Notes: generated from the letters alone by a model not told the origin. A stretch of DNA of 64,000 bases from Flavobacteriales bacterium (GCA_016713865.1 JADJOG010000011.1:48586-112585), one strand, 5' to 3'; positions 27,233 to 35,937 are shown, counted from the first letter of the stretch. A program made the numbers and translations.

Positions 27233-27302
27233 GCTCGCGCAAATCCCCGATCAACGCACCCGTACCGTCGCCCCTCCGGGTCGACACACAACAGCAAGCC
27301 AA

Positions 27303-28061
27303 ATGGGCAACATGAAATTGACGTTGAAGATCTGGCGCCAGAACGGGCCGAACGATAAAGGCCGCATGGAGAACTACCCCGTGAACGATGTGTCCGAGGA
27401 CATGTCGTTCCTGGAGATGCTGGACGTGCTGAACGACCAGCTCGTACGCGAGGGCAAGGACCCCATCGCCTTCGATCACGATTGCCGCGAGGGCATCTGC
27501 GGCATGTGCAGCCTCTTCATCAATGGTGAGGCGCACGGTCCGGGTCGCGGCATCACCACCTGCCAGTTGCACATGCGCAAGTTCAAGGACGGCGACACCA
27601 TCTATGTGGAGCCTTGGCGCAGTGCGGCCTTCCCCGTGATCAAGGATCTCGCGACCAACCGCAGCGCCTTCGATCGCATTCAAGCGGCTGGCGGTTTCGT
27701 GAGCGTGAACACCAGCGGCAACCTCGTTGATGGCAACGCGGTGCCCATCCCGAAGGACGATGCCGACAAGGCCTTCGATGCGGCAACTTGCATCGGCTGC
27801 GGCGCTTGTGTTGCTACATGCCCGAATGGCTCAGCCATGCTGTTCACCGCAGCGAAAGTCTCGCAGCTCGCCTTGTTGCCTCAGGGTCGTCCTGAAGCGA
27901 AGCGCCGCGCGCTCGCCATGGTGGAGCAGATGGACAAGGAGGGCTTTGGCAATTGCAGCAACACCGGCGCTTGCGAAGTGGAATGCCCCAAGGGCATCAG
28001 CCTCGAGCACATCGCGCGCTTGAACAGGGAGTACCTGGCGGCGAGCGTGACGAAGGAGTGA
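27303..28061 (+). CDS. sdhB: succinate dehydrogenase iron-sulfur subunit
   Basis: 252 residues. It passes electrons from FAD to the membrane anchor. The plant-type 2Fe-2S cysteines are in CREGICGMCSLF and TCQLH. The 4Fe-4S and 3Fe-4S ligands lie in CIGCGACVATCPNG and CSNTGACEVECPKGI. Last gene of sdhCAB, 70 bases after sdhA. MKLTLKIWRQ at 27312 is an alternative start. Confidence 0.97.
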   Translation: MGNMKLTLKIWRQNGPNDKGRMENYPVNDVSEDMSFLEMLDVLNDQLVREGKDPIAFDHDCREGICGMCSLFINGEAHGPGRGITTCQLHMRKFKDGDTIYVEPWRSAAFPVIKDLATNRSAFDRIQAAGGFVSVNTSGNLVDGNAVPIPKDDADKAFDAATCIGCGACVATCPNGSAMLFTAAKVSQLALLPQGRPEAKRRALAMVEQMDKEGFGNCSNTGACEVECPKGISLEHIARLNREYLAASVTKE

Positions 28062-28111
28062 ACCCTGCGCGGTTTAGTCTTTGCGGGGGCTAACGAAACC
28101 CCAGATCTCTC

Positions 28112-28564
28112 ATGCACAGCAAACGATCCGGCTTAGCCGCCATCGCGACCTTGTTCTCCATGCTTGGCCTGGCCCAGGTCAATCAGGTGCCCTCCGATAT
28201 GGAGCGCATCAGTTCAACGCTGATGGACTACATCGACGGCACTGCCAATGGTGATCCCGAGCAGGTGCGGCGCGCCTTTCATCCGGACTTCAAGCTCTAC
28301 ACCGTGACCGATGCCGACAGCTTATGGATACGTTCCGGCGAGAAGTACATCTCAGGCATCAAGGCGGGAGAGAAGAACAACCGCCAGGGCCGCATCATAA
28401 GCATCGATGTGGAAGGCAATGCGGCCATGGCGAAGGCGGAGGTAGCCATTCCCGGTTGGCGCATCTTCACCGACTACTTCCTCCTGCTGAAGTACGAAGG
28501 CGCATGGCGGATCGTGCAGAAGAGCTTCAGTTGGAGGGCTTGGCCGAAGGATGAGGGCAAGTAG
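28112..28564 (+). CDS. secreted NTF2-like (lumazine-binding-type) protein
   Basis: 150 residues. A signal peptide (RSGLAAIATLFSMLGLAQ) is followed by one NTF2-like domain: ERISSTLMDYIDGTANGDPEQVRRAFHP at the start, then IISIDVEGNAAMAKAEVAIPG and YFLLLKYEGAWRIVQKSFS. This is the pattern of the putative lumazine-binding/SnoaL-like group. The ligand is unknown. It lies 50 bases after sdhB in the same direction but is probably independent. Confidence 0.8.
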   Translation: MHSKRSGLAAIATLFSMLGLAQVNQVPSDMERISSTLMDYIDGTANGDPEQVRRAFHPDFKLYTVTDADSLWIRSGEKYISGIKAGEKNNRQGRIISIDVEGNAAMAKAEVAIPGWRIFTDYFLLLKYEGAWRIVQKSFSWRAWPKDEGK

Positions 28565-28666
28565 TCGGCACCTGGGAACATCAAAACACTATTACTGAAC
28601 CGGGACCACTGACTGCGCCCAAGCTGCGCAGAGTTCGAGGATGCCCAAGCCTCGCTCTTTCCCAAC

Positions 28667-29146
28667 TCACTGAATCGCTTGCACTATGATCCGCTTGCCG
28701 TTGAAGTCGATCACCTCGCCCACGCGCTTGTCCTTCAGCGCTTGCCCGATGGGTGAGGCGAGCGAGATCGCGTAGCACCTTTCGCCAGCAACCTCAATCG
28801 CGCCCAATCCGATGGCGATGAAGTAGTGGCCCTGATCCGTGGTGATCAAGCTGCCGAAGGCCACTTGCTCATACGCGCGATCGATCGGCACGCGCGCCAA
28901 TTCCTGTTGCATGGCTTGTGTCTTGGCGAGCTGCGCTTCCAGTTGATCCAACTCCTGCTGCACCATGGCGCGGCCCACCTCGTGCTTGTCGCCAGCGCTG
29001 CTTTTCGTGTCGCTGTTGCGGGCCTCCAGAGTATTGACCAGTTCATCCTTCAGGGACTGGACACGCTCTTCCAACAGCTTGTTCAAGTGCGCGACCACGG
29101 CTTCCTTCTCCATGCTGCGAAGGTCGTTGCTGGCATTCGTATCCAT
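28667..29146 (-). CDS. GreA/GreB-family transcription factor
   Basis: 159 residues. It has an N-terminal coiled-coil hairpin with the acidic stretch NSDTKSSAGDKHEVGRAMVQ, and a C-terminal FKBP-like GreA/B domain (VAFGSLITTDQG... ISLASPIGQALKDKRVGEVI). Such proteins bind the RNA polymerase secondary channel. The DTKSSAGDK tip differs from canonical GreA, and related short Bacteroidota proteins may be anti-pause or inhibitory rather than true cleavage factors. MDTNAS (29146) matches the usual start; MTFNMDT (29158) and a TTG at 29170 are alternatives. Confidence 0.85.
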   Translation of the reverse strand: MDTNASNDLRSMEKEAVVAHLNKLLEERVQSLKDELVNTLEARNSDTKSSAGDKHEVGRAMVQQELDQLEAQLAKTQAMQQELARVPIDRAYEQVAFGSLITTDQGHYFIAIGLGAIEVAGERCYAISLASPIGQALKDKRVGEVIDFNGKRIIVQAIQ

Positions 29147-29352
29147 GTTGAATGTCATCGACGTGACCAAGGGTCTCCGTGTATCGAATGCGCTCCGTGA
29201 TTGAGGTCATAGGTGTTGAACGTAACGATACACGCTCCAGGAGATGCCGAACGAAAAGCTGGCGCGAACGTGTTGCTGCCCCTTCAATATAACGAAGGTT
29301 ATATGGACAATGCTCTAGATGCTTGGTTGGTTTGCGCCTCGCACACAACCCC

Positions 29353-30278
29353 ATGATGAAACACTATGCCGCCTTCGCACTTGCGCTGTTCCCCGCCTTG
29401 ATGTCCGCCCAGAGCGTGCTCATCTACCAGAACAGCTTCATCACGCCCAATACCACACCGGAGAACGCCTCCTGCCAGCAGGATTTCAGCGCCATGCCGG
29501 TGAACACCCTGTGGGAGGGAACGGGCGTCGGCACCTTCTCTGGTTCGTTCCAGCAGACCAACACGGTCGAGACCATCCTCATCAACGGGCCTGCTGACAT
29601 CTATGACGACCCTGCTGGGCTGAACGGCGACTATTGCTTGGGCATGCTGAACACGGCGTTCTTCGATAAGCTCGCCCTGCTCGTGAATGGGCAGGGGCTG
29701 CCCTTCATCCACATCTCCATGGACATGTCGGCGATCAACACTACCTGCGGCGGTCCGTTGCCGATGGCGGCACCGTCCTTCCTGATCGAGGCAATCGATG
29801 CGCCCGGAGGGGTGTTCAGCCTAACCACCACGGAAGTGCTCTCGAGCGATACGTTGTTCGGGATCTCACCCAACAGCGATTCATTCATCTTCAACTGGAC
29901 CAATGCCATCGGCCGCTTGGATATCAGCGGGGCTACGGACCTCATGGTGGCCATTCGCTTCACCTTGCTTACCTCGTCCTATGCCGCGTTCGACGATATG
30001 TACATCGAGGCATCCTCATCGGAGGTCATCAATAGCGTCACTGAGATGGCTCCGGCTCCCTCGGTCTTTGGCCGAATCCGGCGTCGGACCGCGTGACCAT
30101 CGAAGGTGTCACGCCGGGGACATCCGTGGAAGTCTTCTCGCTCACCGGTCAACGCGCAGCGTCCATCACAGCAGCGCAGGGTTCAATGGTGGATGTTTCA
30201 GCGCTTGCCCCAGGTACCTATGTGCTGCGCGCCGAGGTGAATGGCGTGTTGCGAAGTATCCGGTTCGTGCGCTTGTAG
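29353..30278 (+). CDS. T9SS-secreted protein with frameshift before the sorting domain
   Basis: A signal peptide (MMKHYAAFALALFPALMSAQ) leads into a ~230-residue beta-rich extracellular domain (SVLIYQNSFITPN... AAFDDMYIEA). The T9SS type A domain VTIEGVTPGTSVEVFSLTGQ... LRSIRFVRL is in the next frame. At about 30078 the DNA reads GTCTTTGGCCGAATCCGG. One more T in the TTT run would give the usual VFWPNPASDRV junction. So a single-base deletion, real or a sequencing error, separates the exported domain (ends at 30096) from its export signal. Confidence 0.82.
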
Positions 30279-30292
30279 CCTTCGTTGCGTTC

Positions 30293-30436
30293 TCAGCCGA
30301 GCAAGCCTCTCGCCTTCGCCATCAACCACGGCGCCATCGCTGTCACCACCGGCACCAGCACCCAGATGCAGCCTTGTGTGATGTCGTAGTCCACCAGTAT
30401 CTCGTTCCAAGGCTTCTTGAAAAACAAGAACTCAAC
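30293..30436 (-). pseudogene. scar: 3' end of a paralogue of the 30953 membrane protein
   Basis: On the minus strand it encodes EFLFFKKPWNEILVDYDITQ, then GCIWVLVPVVTAMAPWLMAK, then ARGLLG and a stop. The gene at 30953-31354 ends HFLFKKPWSELLLDYDISQG, RIWVLVPVVTVMAPWLIAKA, RGMLADG. Identity at DNA level is about 80% by eye over ~135 bases. Only the last ~47 codons are kept, still in frame and with a stop. It lies directly after the T9SS gene and in the same orientation as the intact copy, with the VOC gene between them. Confidence 0.85.
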
Positions 30437-30516
30437 GACCCGCACTGCCTGTGGGGCGCCCATCTTGACGCGGGCCGAAACATGAAATCGATATCCGAGG
30501 GATCAAGTTCCCAAGC

Positions 30517-30903
30517 TCACCGCTGGTAAGCCTGCAGCAGGCTCACGCGGTTGCCCTCCGTATCGAGGATGGACACGTAGAGCCCGATGCCGGGGATCTC
30601 CTGCGGCTCGCCCAGCACGGTGCCGCCGCCCTCCTTCACCTTCTCGATGTGCGCTTTGATATCCGAAACGGCGATGGTGAGCGAGGGGTGGGCATTGTCC
30701 GGCACCTTCGGGAAGAAGCCGCCGTTGATGGCGCCTTTGTGCTTGTGCATACGGTTCTCATCCACCTCGCTCGTGTAGGCGATGAGGTAATCGCCCATCT
30801 CCGGGCCGAGCTGGGTCATCTGCCAGCCAAAGACGCTGCTGTAGAAATTGCTCACGCGCTGCCGGTCCTCGGCAGGCATCTCGAAGTGGACAACGGGATT
30901 CAT
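30517..30903 (-). CDS. VOC-superfamily (glyoxalase-like) protein
   Basis: 128 residues with the paired beta-alpha-beta-beta-beta modules of the vicinal-oxygen-chelate fold: VVHFEMPAEDRQRVSNFYSS..FGW in the first, LTIAVSDIKAHIEKVKEGGG and GIGLYVSILDTEGNRVSLLQ in the second. Metal ligands are suggested by His in VVHFE and Glu in DTEGN. The substrate is unknown. The start MNPVVHFEMP at 30903 is preferred; TACATTTCG lies 15-25 bases upstream. The gene sits between the scar and the intact copy of a membrane-protein gene. Confidence 0.87.
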   Translation of the reverse strand: MNPVVHFEMPAEDRQRVSNFYSSVFGWQMTQLGPEMGDYLIAYTSEVDENRMHKHKGAINGGFFPKVPDNAHPSLTIAVSDIKAHIEKVKEGGGTVLGEPQEIPGIGLYVSILDTEGNRVSLLQAYQR

Positions 30904-30952
30904 GTCGATCGGGTTTCTCGAAATGTAGCCGCTGTGCGGCAAGTCCGCGCTA

Positions 30953-31354
30953 TCATCCGTCAGCCAGCATCCCGCGCGCCTTGGCGATCAGCCACGGCGC
31001 CATCACTGTCACCACCGGCACCAGCACCCAGATGCGGCCTTGTGAGATGTCGTAATCGAGTAGCAGTTCGCTCCACGGCTTCTTGAAGAGGAAATGACCT
31101 GCGCCGAACTCGAAACCGAGTGTCATGGCCAGCCACAACAGTCCGATGCTCCATGCCTGCGATGCGGTCGCTGGCCCCAGCCAGCGGATGCTAAGCCACG
31201 TGGCGAACAGGATCAAGATGCAGAGCATGATGGTGCTGATGGCGAGGCCCGTTGTGAGGCCGGTGTAGGGGATGATGAGCTTGATGCGCACCGTGCCGTT
31301 CCCGATGGCGAGCAGCATCAGCGCGAACCAAAGGAGAATGGCTTTCCACCACAT
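30953..31354 (-). CDS. four-helix membrane protein, function unknown
   Basis: 133 residues with about four transmembrane helices: AILLWFALMLLAIGNGTVRI, LAISTIMLCILILFATWLSI, AWSIGLLWLAMTLGFEFGAG and WVLVPVVTVMAPWLIAKARG. A conserved-looking loop FLFKKPWSELLLDYDISQGR joins the last two. No enzymatic motif is recognised. Its 3' end is partly duplicated at 30293-30436. Confidence 0.75.
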   Translation of the reverse strand: MWWKAILLWFALMLLAIGNGTVRIKLIIPYTGLTTGLAISTIMLCILILFATWLSIRWLGPATASQAWSIGLLWLAMTLGFEFGAGHFLFKKPWSELLLDYDISQGRIWVLVPVVTVMAPWLIAKARGMLADG

Positions 31355-31463
31355 GACAGGGAGGTTTCCCCAAGGTCGTGGCGCGACAATTCGCTGCGAC
31401 TGCCAACAATCAGAGCGCCCTTACTTTTGACAGACCACAGGCACCAAGGAACTCAAGCAGTTG

Positions 31464-31637
31464 ATGCTGGACCGCATCAAGGACATCCCGGACCAAGCCC
31501 CAGCGGGTGTTGTGCAACGCGTCCTTGAAGCCATTGAAGAATTGGCCAAAGGCGAAGCTACCTCCATGGATCGCATGTCGCGCTTCCTCAAGAACATCGA
31601 GGAAGACAAGAACCTGCTCCAGAAGCTCGCGCAATGA
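31464..31637 (+). CDS. putative antitoxin partner of Doc/Fic toxin
   Basis: 57 residues from ATG 31464 (LDRIKDIPDQAPAGVVQRVL... LLQKLAQ); TTG at 31461 is an alternative. Charged and mostly helical, it resembles small antitoxins encoded before Doc. The stop overlaps the toxin ATG as ATGA (31634-31637), so the two are co-translated. A Phd-type DNA-binding domain is not visible; it may be truncated at the N-terminus, since the frame is open only to 31431. Confidence 0.65.
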   Translation: MLDRIKDIPDQAPAGVVQRVLEAIEELAKGEATSMDRMSRFLKNIEEDKNLLQKLAQ

Positions 31638-32014
31638 TCAGCCGGGCCGAGGCGCTGTTCTATCACAGCGTGCTCATCCGTCGATTCGGAGGTTCTGACG
31701 GCATGCGCGATGAGGGCATACTCGATGCTTCCTTGAATCGGCCATTCGCGACCTTCGATGGTGTGGATCTCTTTCCTTCTGCGGAAGACAAAGCTGCTGC
31801 GGTGATGCATGGCATCATCACCGGCCATCCGTTCATCGATGGGAACAAGCGCACAGGGTATGCGCTGGCGCGGCTCATCCTTCAGGACGCGCGACTCGAC
31901 ATCGAAGCCAGCGAGGATGAGAAGTACGACATGGTCATCCTCGTGGCCACGGGGCAGATGGATGTGGAGGGTATCCGCGCGTGGATGAAAGGACGCGTGG
32001 TGCAGTTGAAGTAG
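31634..32014 (+). CDS. Doc/Fic-family death-on-curing toxin
   Basis: 126 residues. The Fic core motif HPFIDGNKRTGYALA (HPFxxGNKR) is present, with the upstream helix AAAVMHGIITG of the Doc subgroup. Doc proteins phosphorylate elongation factor Tu; related Fic proteins attach AMP. It is translationally coupled to the 57-residue antitoxin. The toxin ends 15 bases before the convergent DinB-like gene. The catalytic His is intact, so the toxin is probably active unless neutralised. Confidence 0.9.
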   Translation: MISRAEALFYHSVLIRRFGGSDGMRDEGILDASLNRPFATFDGVDLFPSAEDKAAAVMHGIITGHPFIDGNKRTGYALARLILQDARLDIEASEDEKYDMVILVATGQMDVEGIRAWMKGRVVQLK

Positions 32015-32029
32015 TGTTGCTCCAGCGGC

Positions 32030-32500
32030 TCATCCGATCTGCCGCAGGTGGTGCTTGATATGCTCCACGTAATCGCGCATCAACCAATCCAAGGTGGGCA
32101 CACCATCGGCAGGTAGCGGCGCATAGGTTGAACCCAAGGACTTGTGCTCCTTACGAGGAAGGTGCGCGGCATCGTGCGGCACACGATCCATCACGCGCGC
32201 GATGTGGCGGTTGTAGCGCGCCCATAGTTCCACGAGTTCATTCCAATCGGCATCGGCGTAGCCATGGGCCTGCACCCATTCCTCCTGTGCGTAGCCCTCG
32301 AAGAGAAGATGATCGGTATGCCGCAACCGCACTAAGCGCGCCAAGTTGTTGTTGGCTGAATCGAACAAGTGGCCGATGACCTCCTTGGGGCACCACTTGC
32401 CGGGCGCATGTGCTTGGCTGGCTGCTTCGTTGCTGATGCGCATGAGAAGCGGTAGCGCGGTTTCGATGGTGTTGCGGAGTTGATCGCCTGGACGGTCCAT
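32030..32500 (-). CDS. DinB-superfamily protein
   Basis: 156 residues forming the four-helix DinB/YfiT-type bundle. Typical segments are ETALPLLMRISNEAA, GKWCPKEVIGHLFDSANNN with a metal-type His, and a C-terminal LMRDYVEHIKHHLRQIG with further His residues. These three histidines are the usual metal site of this family, some members of which are thiol transferases. The substrate is unknown. It stands alone between convergent neighbours. Confidence 0.85.
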   Translation of the reverse strand: MDRPGDQLRNTIETALPLLMRISNEAASQAHAPGKWCPKEVIGHLFDSANNNLARLVRLRHTDHLLFEGYAQEEWVQAHGYADADWNELVELWARYNRHIARVMDRVPHDAAHLPRKEHKSLGSTYAPLPADGVPTLDWLMRDYVEHIKHHLRQIG

Positions 32501-32526
32501 GGGGTAAAGGTGCTTGTCGTGTATTG

Positions 32527-33656
32527 CTATTCAAGCATCCACGGCCCACCTCGCGTCACGTTCTCGAAGATCGTCCCATTGAAGCGGAACAGCCCGCCGC
32601 TGAAGCCGAACCAAAGCGTTCCTTGCTATCCTCCAGCACAGCCTGTACACCGAAGTTCTGGATCAGGTGCGGACGCTCGGTTTCATCGAAGAGTGTGAAC
32701 GGCATGCGGTCCGAGCGGAGCAACGATGGAGGTGTGTAGCGATAAGCGCCAACACCTACTGCACCGATCCAGACGTGGCCGGAGCGCATGGCGTACACCG
32801 TGTACACATCGTTGGCGGTGAGCCCCTTCACATCGGCGAATCGCGTGAAGCTCTTGCCATCGTAGCGTGCAACACCACCCTCTTGTATCGGAGGGAAGTC
32901 CGAGGTGATGCACCCGAACCAGAGGTTGCCGTCCGCATCCTCTGCGATGCTCGCCACATTGTTGCTGCACAGGCCGTCCTCCTTCGTGAAGTGCGTGAAA
33001 GCCTTGCCATCATATCTCGTCGCGCCGTATCCATCACGCCCGAACCAGATGTTGCCCTTGCTGTCCTCGATGATCTCCCACACCTTGCCCTTCACCCATT
33101 TATGCGAGGGTTCTTTGATCATCGGAATCGGGATCTCGAAAGGCTGAAAGCGCGCGCCATCGAAACGGAAGGCGCCATCGTTGGTGCCTGCCCACAAGAT
33201 GCCGTTGCGATCAACGAGTAGCACGCATCCTGCGCCGCGCAAGCCTTCGGGAGTCTTGAATGCCGTGAACGTGGTGCCATCATAGCGCGTGGCACCATCG
33301 TGCGAACCGATCCAGATGTTGCCTTGCTTGTCCTCCACGATGCTGCAAGACACCATGTCCGCCAAGCCATCCGCCGTGGTGAAGTAGGTGAGCCGCTCAC
33401 CAGGCATGATCAATGGCTTCGGTTCATAGCGGATCACGCCATCGCCCACCGTGCCGAACCAGAGGTTGCCCTTGCTGTCCTCGAAAGCGGCCACGATGTA
33501 GGCGCTGAGCTGGGTGGTGTCGATCTGTGCTGAGGCAGGTATTGTGGAAGCCGCGTTGCCAGTGCTTCCCTTCGGTGGCGTCTGTGCATTGCACGAGGCG
33601 ATGAGCAGGACACCAACAAGGGTCACGGGTGTGAACAGGGGGCGATGAGGGAACAT
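32527..33656 (-). CDS. propeller-repeat lipoprotein, frameshifted near its end
   Basis: A signal peptide with lipobox LIASC starts at MFPHRPLFTP. About seven propeller repeats follow (NLWFGTVGDGVIRYE, NIWIGSHDGATRYDG, NIWFGRDGYGATRYDG, HVWIGAVGVGAYRY...), as in the sensory part of the kinase at 13167 but without a kinase. The frame is broken at about 32618: GAACGCTTTGG should read GAACG(C/G)CTTTGG to give SKERLWFGFSGGLFRFNGTI, then a stop at 32527. The long open frame continuing upstream to 34457 is not part of the gene. Confidence 0.83.
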
Positions 33657-33831
33657 GCGTTGTTGCGAAGGGAACAAGGTAGAGCGGCCGGCGAGGCAGC
33701 CATTCACCGTTTCGGCCCCATCGCTCGCCAATTGTACGCTTCGCAGTGGCTCCGCATGCGAGCAACTGAAAACCGCTGAACCGCTGACACCTTTTCGCCG
33801 CTCGTGCGACATGTTGTAAGAGCACACAACC

Positions 33832-34122
33832 ATGCGCATCACGCACTGCACCACACTGGCTATCGCGGTCCCCTTCTTCTTAGGCGTACAGAAGGAGGTT
33901 GAACCGGCTTGTGATCTCACCCCCGAAGTGGTCGTCGCTTTTGATTCCGAGGAGTCGGAGATGGACCTCCGTGCATTCGACATCGTGCAGCGCACCTGCG
34001 CCTTGGAGGTGGTCATGCGGCCGATCGCGTTACTGGTGCCAGAGGGACTGGAGCGAATGACGGATGAACGCCTAGCGACACCCGAAGCGGAGCCGGTTGA
34101 AGGAGTTCCTGCATGCGCTTGA
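33832..34122 (+). CDS. hypothetical 96-residue protein
   Basis: MRITHCTTLAIAVPFFLGVQ could be a weak signal peptide; the rest is acidic (DSEESEMDLRAFDIV... VEGVPACA). No family is recognised. It is divergent from the propeller lipoprotein. Coding is plausible from length and composition but unproven. Confidence 0.4.
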   Translation: MRITHCTTLAIAVPFFLGVQKEVEPACDLTPEVVVAFDSEESEMDLRAFDIVQRTCALEVVMRPIALLVPEGLERMTDERLATPEAEPVEGVPACA

Positions 34123-34209
34123 GGCGCAGGCTGCTCGCATGGGTGATGCTCCTTGATGGAGATGGAAGATGATCGGAAGGGATAGAAGGGGGTGGCTGAC
34201 ACGATATCC

Positions 34210-34398
34210 GCTGCGTGGCAGGCAATGGATGCTGCGCTGGCGGCAATGGGCGCTGCGCCGATGACAATGGCCGATAGGCTGGCGACAATGACCGCTGCCT
34301 CGATGACGATGAGCTTTGCGCACGTGACAACGCTCGCTTCGCCATTAGCAATGTGTGCTGCGGGGATGACAGTGAAGGCCGCGCTGGAGACAACGGTG
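34210..34398. repeat. nine degenerate 21-bp tandem repeats
   Basis: Units begin at 34210 and recur every 21 bases, e.g. GCTGCGCTGGCGGCAATGGG, GCTGCGCCGATGACAATGGC, GCTGCGGGGATGACAGTGAA. Because 21 is a multiple of 3, they make heptad peptides on the plus strand (AALAAMG, AAPMTMA, AASMTMS; frame open from GTG 34192 to 34404). On the minus strand they make IEAAVIV, IGAAPIA, ASAASIA. Neither has good start signals. The surrounding 34123-34593 gap has no other gene. Confidence 0.8.
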
Positions 34399-34488
34399 GT
34401 TTGAACCGACACAAAGGGCAGCGTGCATTCGCAACAAGTGGATTTCATGCGGCACAAAGGATGCGTGGTGCAACGAAATGGTCCTTGT

Positions 34489-34528
34489 TATGCGCGCAAT
34501 GCATACGGCATGCGCGCGATGCATACTG
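34489..34528. repeat. two 20-bp direct repeats upstream of 34594 gene
   Basis: The word ATGCGCGCRATGCATAC occurs twice 20 bases apart, about 65 bases before the next gene. Possible operator. Confidence 0.5.
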
Positions 34529-34593
34529 CGGAAACCGCCGCTACAAGGGCGCGTTGCACATCCCCGTCCGGAAACATTCGGGCACCAAACAAA

Positions 34594-35274
34594 ATGAACA
34601 AGTCGAACGAGAATAGGTTGAGCATGCTACATGCAGTGCTGGCGGTGTGCACGAAATACACCGCGACGTGGACCGGCGTGCTTGGTTACAAGAAGGCGCA
34701 GGATGAATTGGTGGTGAACGTGGGCAGCATCGTTGCGGCATCGGCGGTGCAGGAAACGAACATGAAGGGTGCCGCGCTAGACAAGCGCTTCAAGCGCCAA
34801 GCGATGACGGTGAAGACGGTGGAGGTGGCGCGCGCGGTATTCGCCTACGCCGAGGACATCGGTGACCTTGTGCTGCGCGAGAAGATGAACCTGAGCCCGA
34901 ACGACCTGAACCGGAAGCGCGACGCGGTGGTGCAGGCGCTGGCGCAGGGGGTGCGGGATGTGGCCAACGGCCTGATCGCGAGCCTTGGCGATTATGGACT
35001 TGTGGCAGCGGACATCACCGCGCTGCAGGCAGCGATCGATGCTTACGCGAATGTGGTGAGCGCACCGCGCAATGCTGCGGTGGTTCGCAAGGGCGCGACA
35101 GCGGAGATAGACACGCTGATGAAGGACAGCATGAAGATCCTGAACAACAGGATGGACAAGCTGATGCCGGAGTTCGAGACGAGCGCACCGGAGTTCTTCC
35201 AGGAGTACTTCGCGGCGCGGATCATCGTGGACAATGGTGGCGCGCAGAGCGAGCCGATTGCGTTGGCGGCTTAG
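34594..35274 (+). CDS. hypothetical protein of conserved helical type
   Basis: 226 residues, no signal peptide, largely alpha-helical, rich in Ala, Val and Asp/Lys (NVGSIVAASAVQETNMKGAA, RDVANGLIASLGDYGLVAAD). The start MNKSNENRLSMLHAVLAVC at 34594 follows an A-rich leader typical of Bacteroidota genes lacking a Shine-Dalgarno site. The frame is intact and a good terminator follows. Function is not recognised; the helical architecture suggests a structural or binding role. Confidence 0.75.
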   Translation: MNKSNENRLSMLHAVLAVCTKYTATWTGVLGYKKAQDELVVNVGSIVAASAVQETNMKGAALDKRFKRQAMTVKTVEVARAVFAYAEDIGDLVLREKMNLSPNDLNRKRDAVVQALAQGVRDVANGLIASLGDYGLVAADITALQAAIDAYANVVSAPRNAAVVRKGATAEIDTLMKDSMKILNNRMDKLMPEFETSAPEFFQEYFAARIIVDNGGAQSEPIALAA

Positions 35275-35296
35275 ACACTGAGGGATTGGACGGAAA

Positions 35297-35330
35297 AGGC
35301 CCCGGAGCGATCCGGGGTCTTTTCGTTTGT
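35297..35330 (+). terminator. intrinsic terminator after 34594 gene
   Basis: Stem CCCCGG / CCGGGG with a 6-base loop, followed by TCTTTTCGTTTG, 22 bases after the stop codon. Confidence 0.85.
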
Positions 35331-35425
35331 TATGGTGATGCGTGCAGCAGCGCGAGGGACTACCCGATCTTGGGTATTGTGCGGATGGGGGCTGTTGCGG
35401 TGCTTCGCATGTGAAAGAAGCCGCC

Positions 35426-35632
35426 ATGCTGGGCAAGTACATCCGGATACAACGCTTGCTGCGCTCGCTGAAACAGGAGTACGTGGCAGAGCGGGCGGGC
35501 ATTGATCAGAGCAGCTACAGCCGCATAGAGTGCGATGAGAGCGACCCGTCGTGGAGCCGTGTGAAGAAGATCGCGAAGGCGATTGGTTGCCGGATCAGGG
35601 ATTTCGATGAGGATGAGGAGGAGAAGGAGTAG
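35426..35632 (+). CDS. small XRE-type helix-turn-helix regulator
   Basis: 68 residues. It is one HTH_3 domain: LGKYIRIQRLLRSLKQEYVA, then AERAGIDQSSYSRIECDESD (the recognition helix), and VKKIAKAIGCRI. An acidic tail ends the protein (DEDEEEKE). The start at 35426 is preferred because the domain begins there; the frame opens further upstream without homology. It sits alone before a stretch of repeat and scar DNA, next to the PIN toxin module, so it may be an accessory-region regulator. Confidence 0.85.
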   Translation: MLGKYIRIQRLLRSLKQEYVAERAGIDQSSYSRIECDESDPSWSRVKKIAKAIGCRIRDFDEDEEEKE

Positions 35633-35633
35633 T

Positions 35634-35683
35634 GGTCTGTGGTCGATGGTCTATGGTACTAGGTCTATGGTATAATGTGGTGG
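35634..35683. repeat. GGTCTAT-type heptamer repeats
   Basis: Consecutive heptamers GGTCTGT, GGTCGAT, GGTCTAT, GGTACTA, GGTCTAT, GGTATAA start two bases after the XRE stop codon. Same period as the dnaE repeats but a different word. Confidence 0.85.
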
Positions 35684-35822
35684 GAGGTGATGGGTGGCCG
35701 AAGGCCAGTGGCAAAGGGCTGAATGGCGCAGGGCTCAGGATGACGGGAGAGCATGCTGGAGCACCATGGTTCGGGTTCGATTCCGGGTGGTACAGCGAGG
35801 CTCCTTGCCGAACAACTGGGTG

Positions 35823-35905
35823 CGGTGGTACTCTAAGTATTCGGGCATGGGCCCGACGGTTTCCGCCGGTATGCTCATGTGGCCGCTTCCCGGAAAGCTG
35901 GACCG
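35823..35905 (-). pseudogene. scar: 3' end of an HNH nuclease gene
   Basis: Minus-strand translation gives MSIPAETVGPMPEYLEYHRT followed by QLFGKE. The gene at 36630 ends MTLPPEAAGPKPEYLEYHRT, EVFCKA. About 79% DNA identity over 57 bases by eye. It is separated from the related gene by the PIN toxin-antitoxin pair and lies in the same orientation. The rest of the 35684-35937 gap holds nothing recognisable. Confidence 0.78.
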
Positions 35906-35937
35906 AGTTTCGCGATCCAGTTCTTAGCGCCGGATCG

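Noticed and set aside
33657..34457. Long minus-strand open frame running upstream of the propeller lipoprotein to 34457
   Set aside because: The signal peptide and lipobox start at 33656; the upstream part is low-complexity repeat translation with no homology and covers the intergenic repeats.
35760..35790. GGTTCGATTCC, like a tRNA T-loop
   Set aside because: Flanking bases do not form the five-pair T stem and no acceptor or anticodon arm is present.
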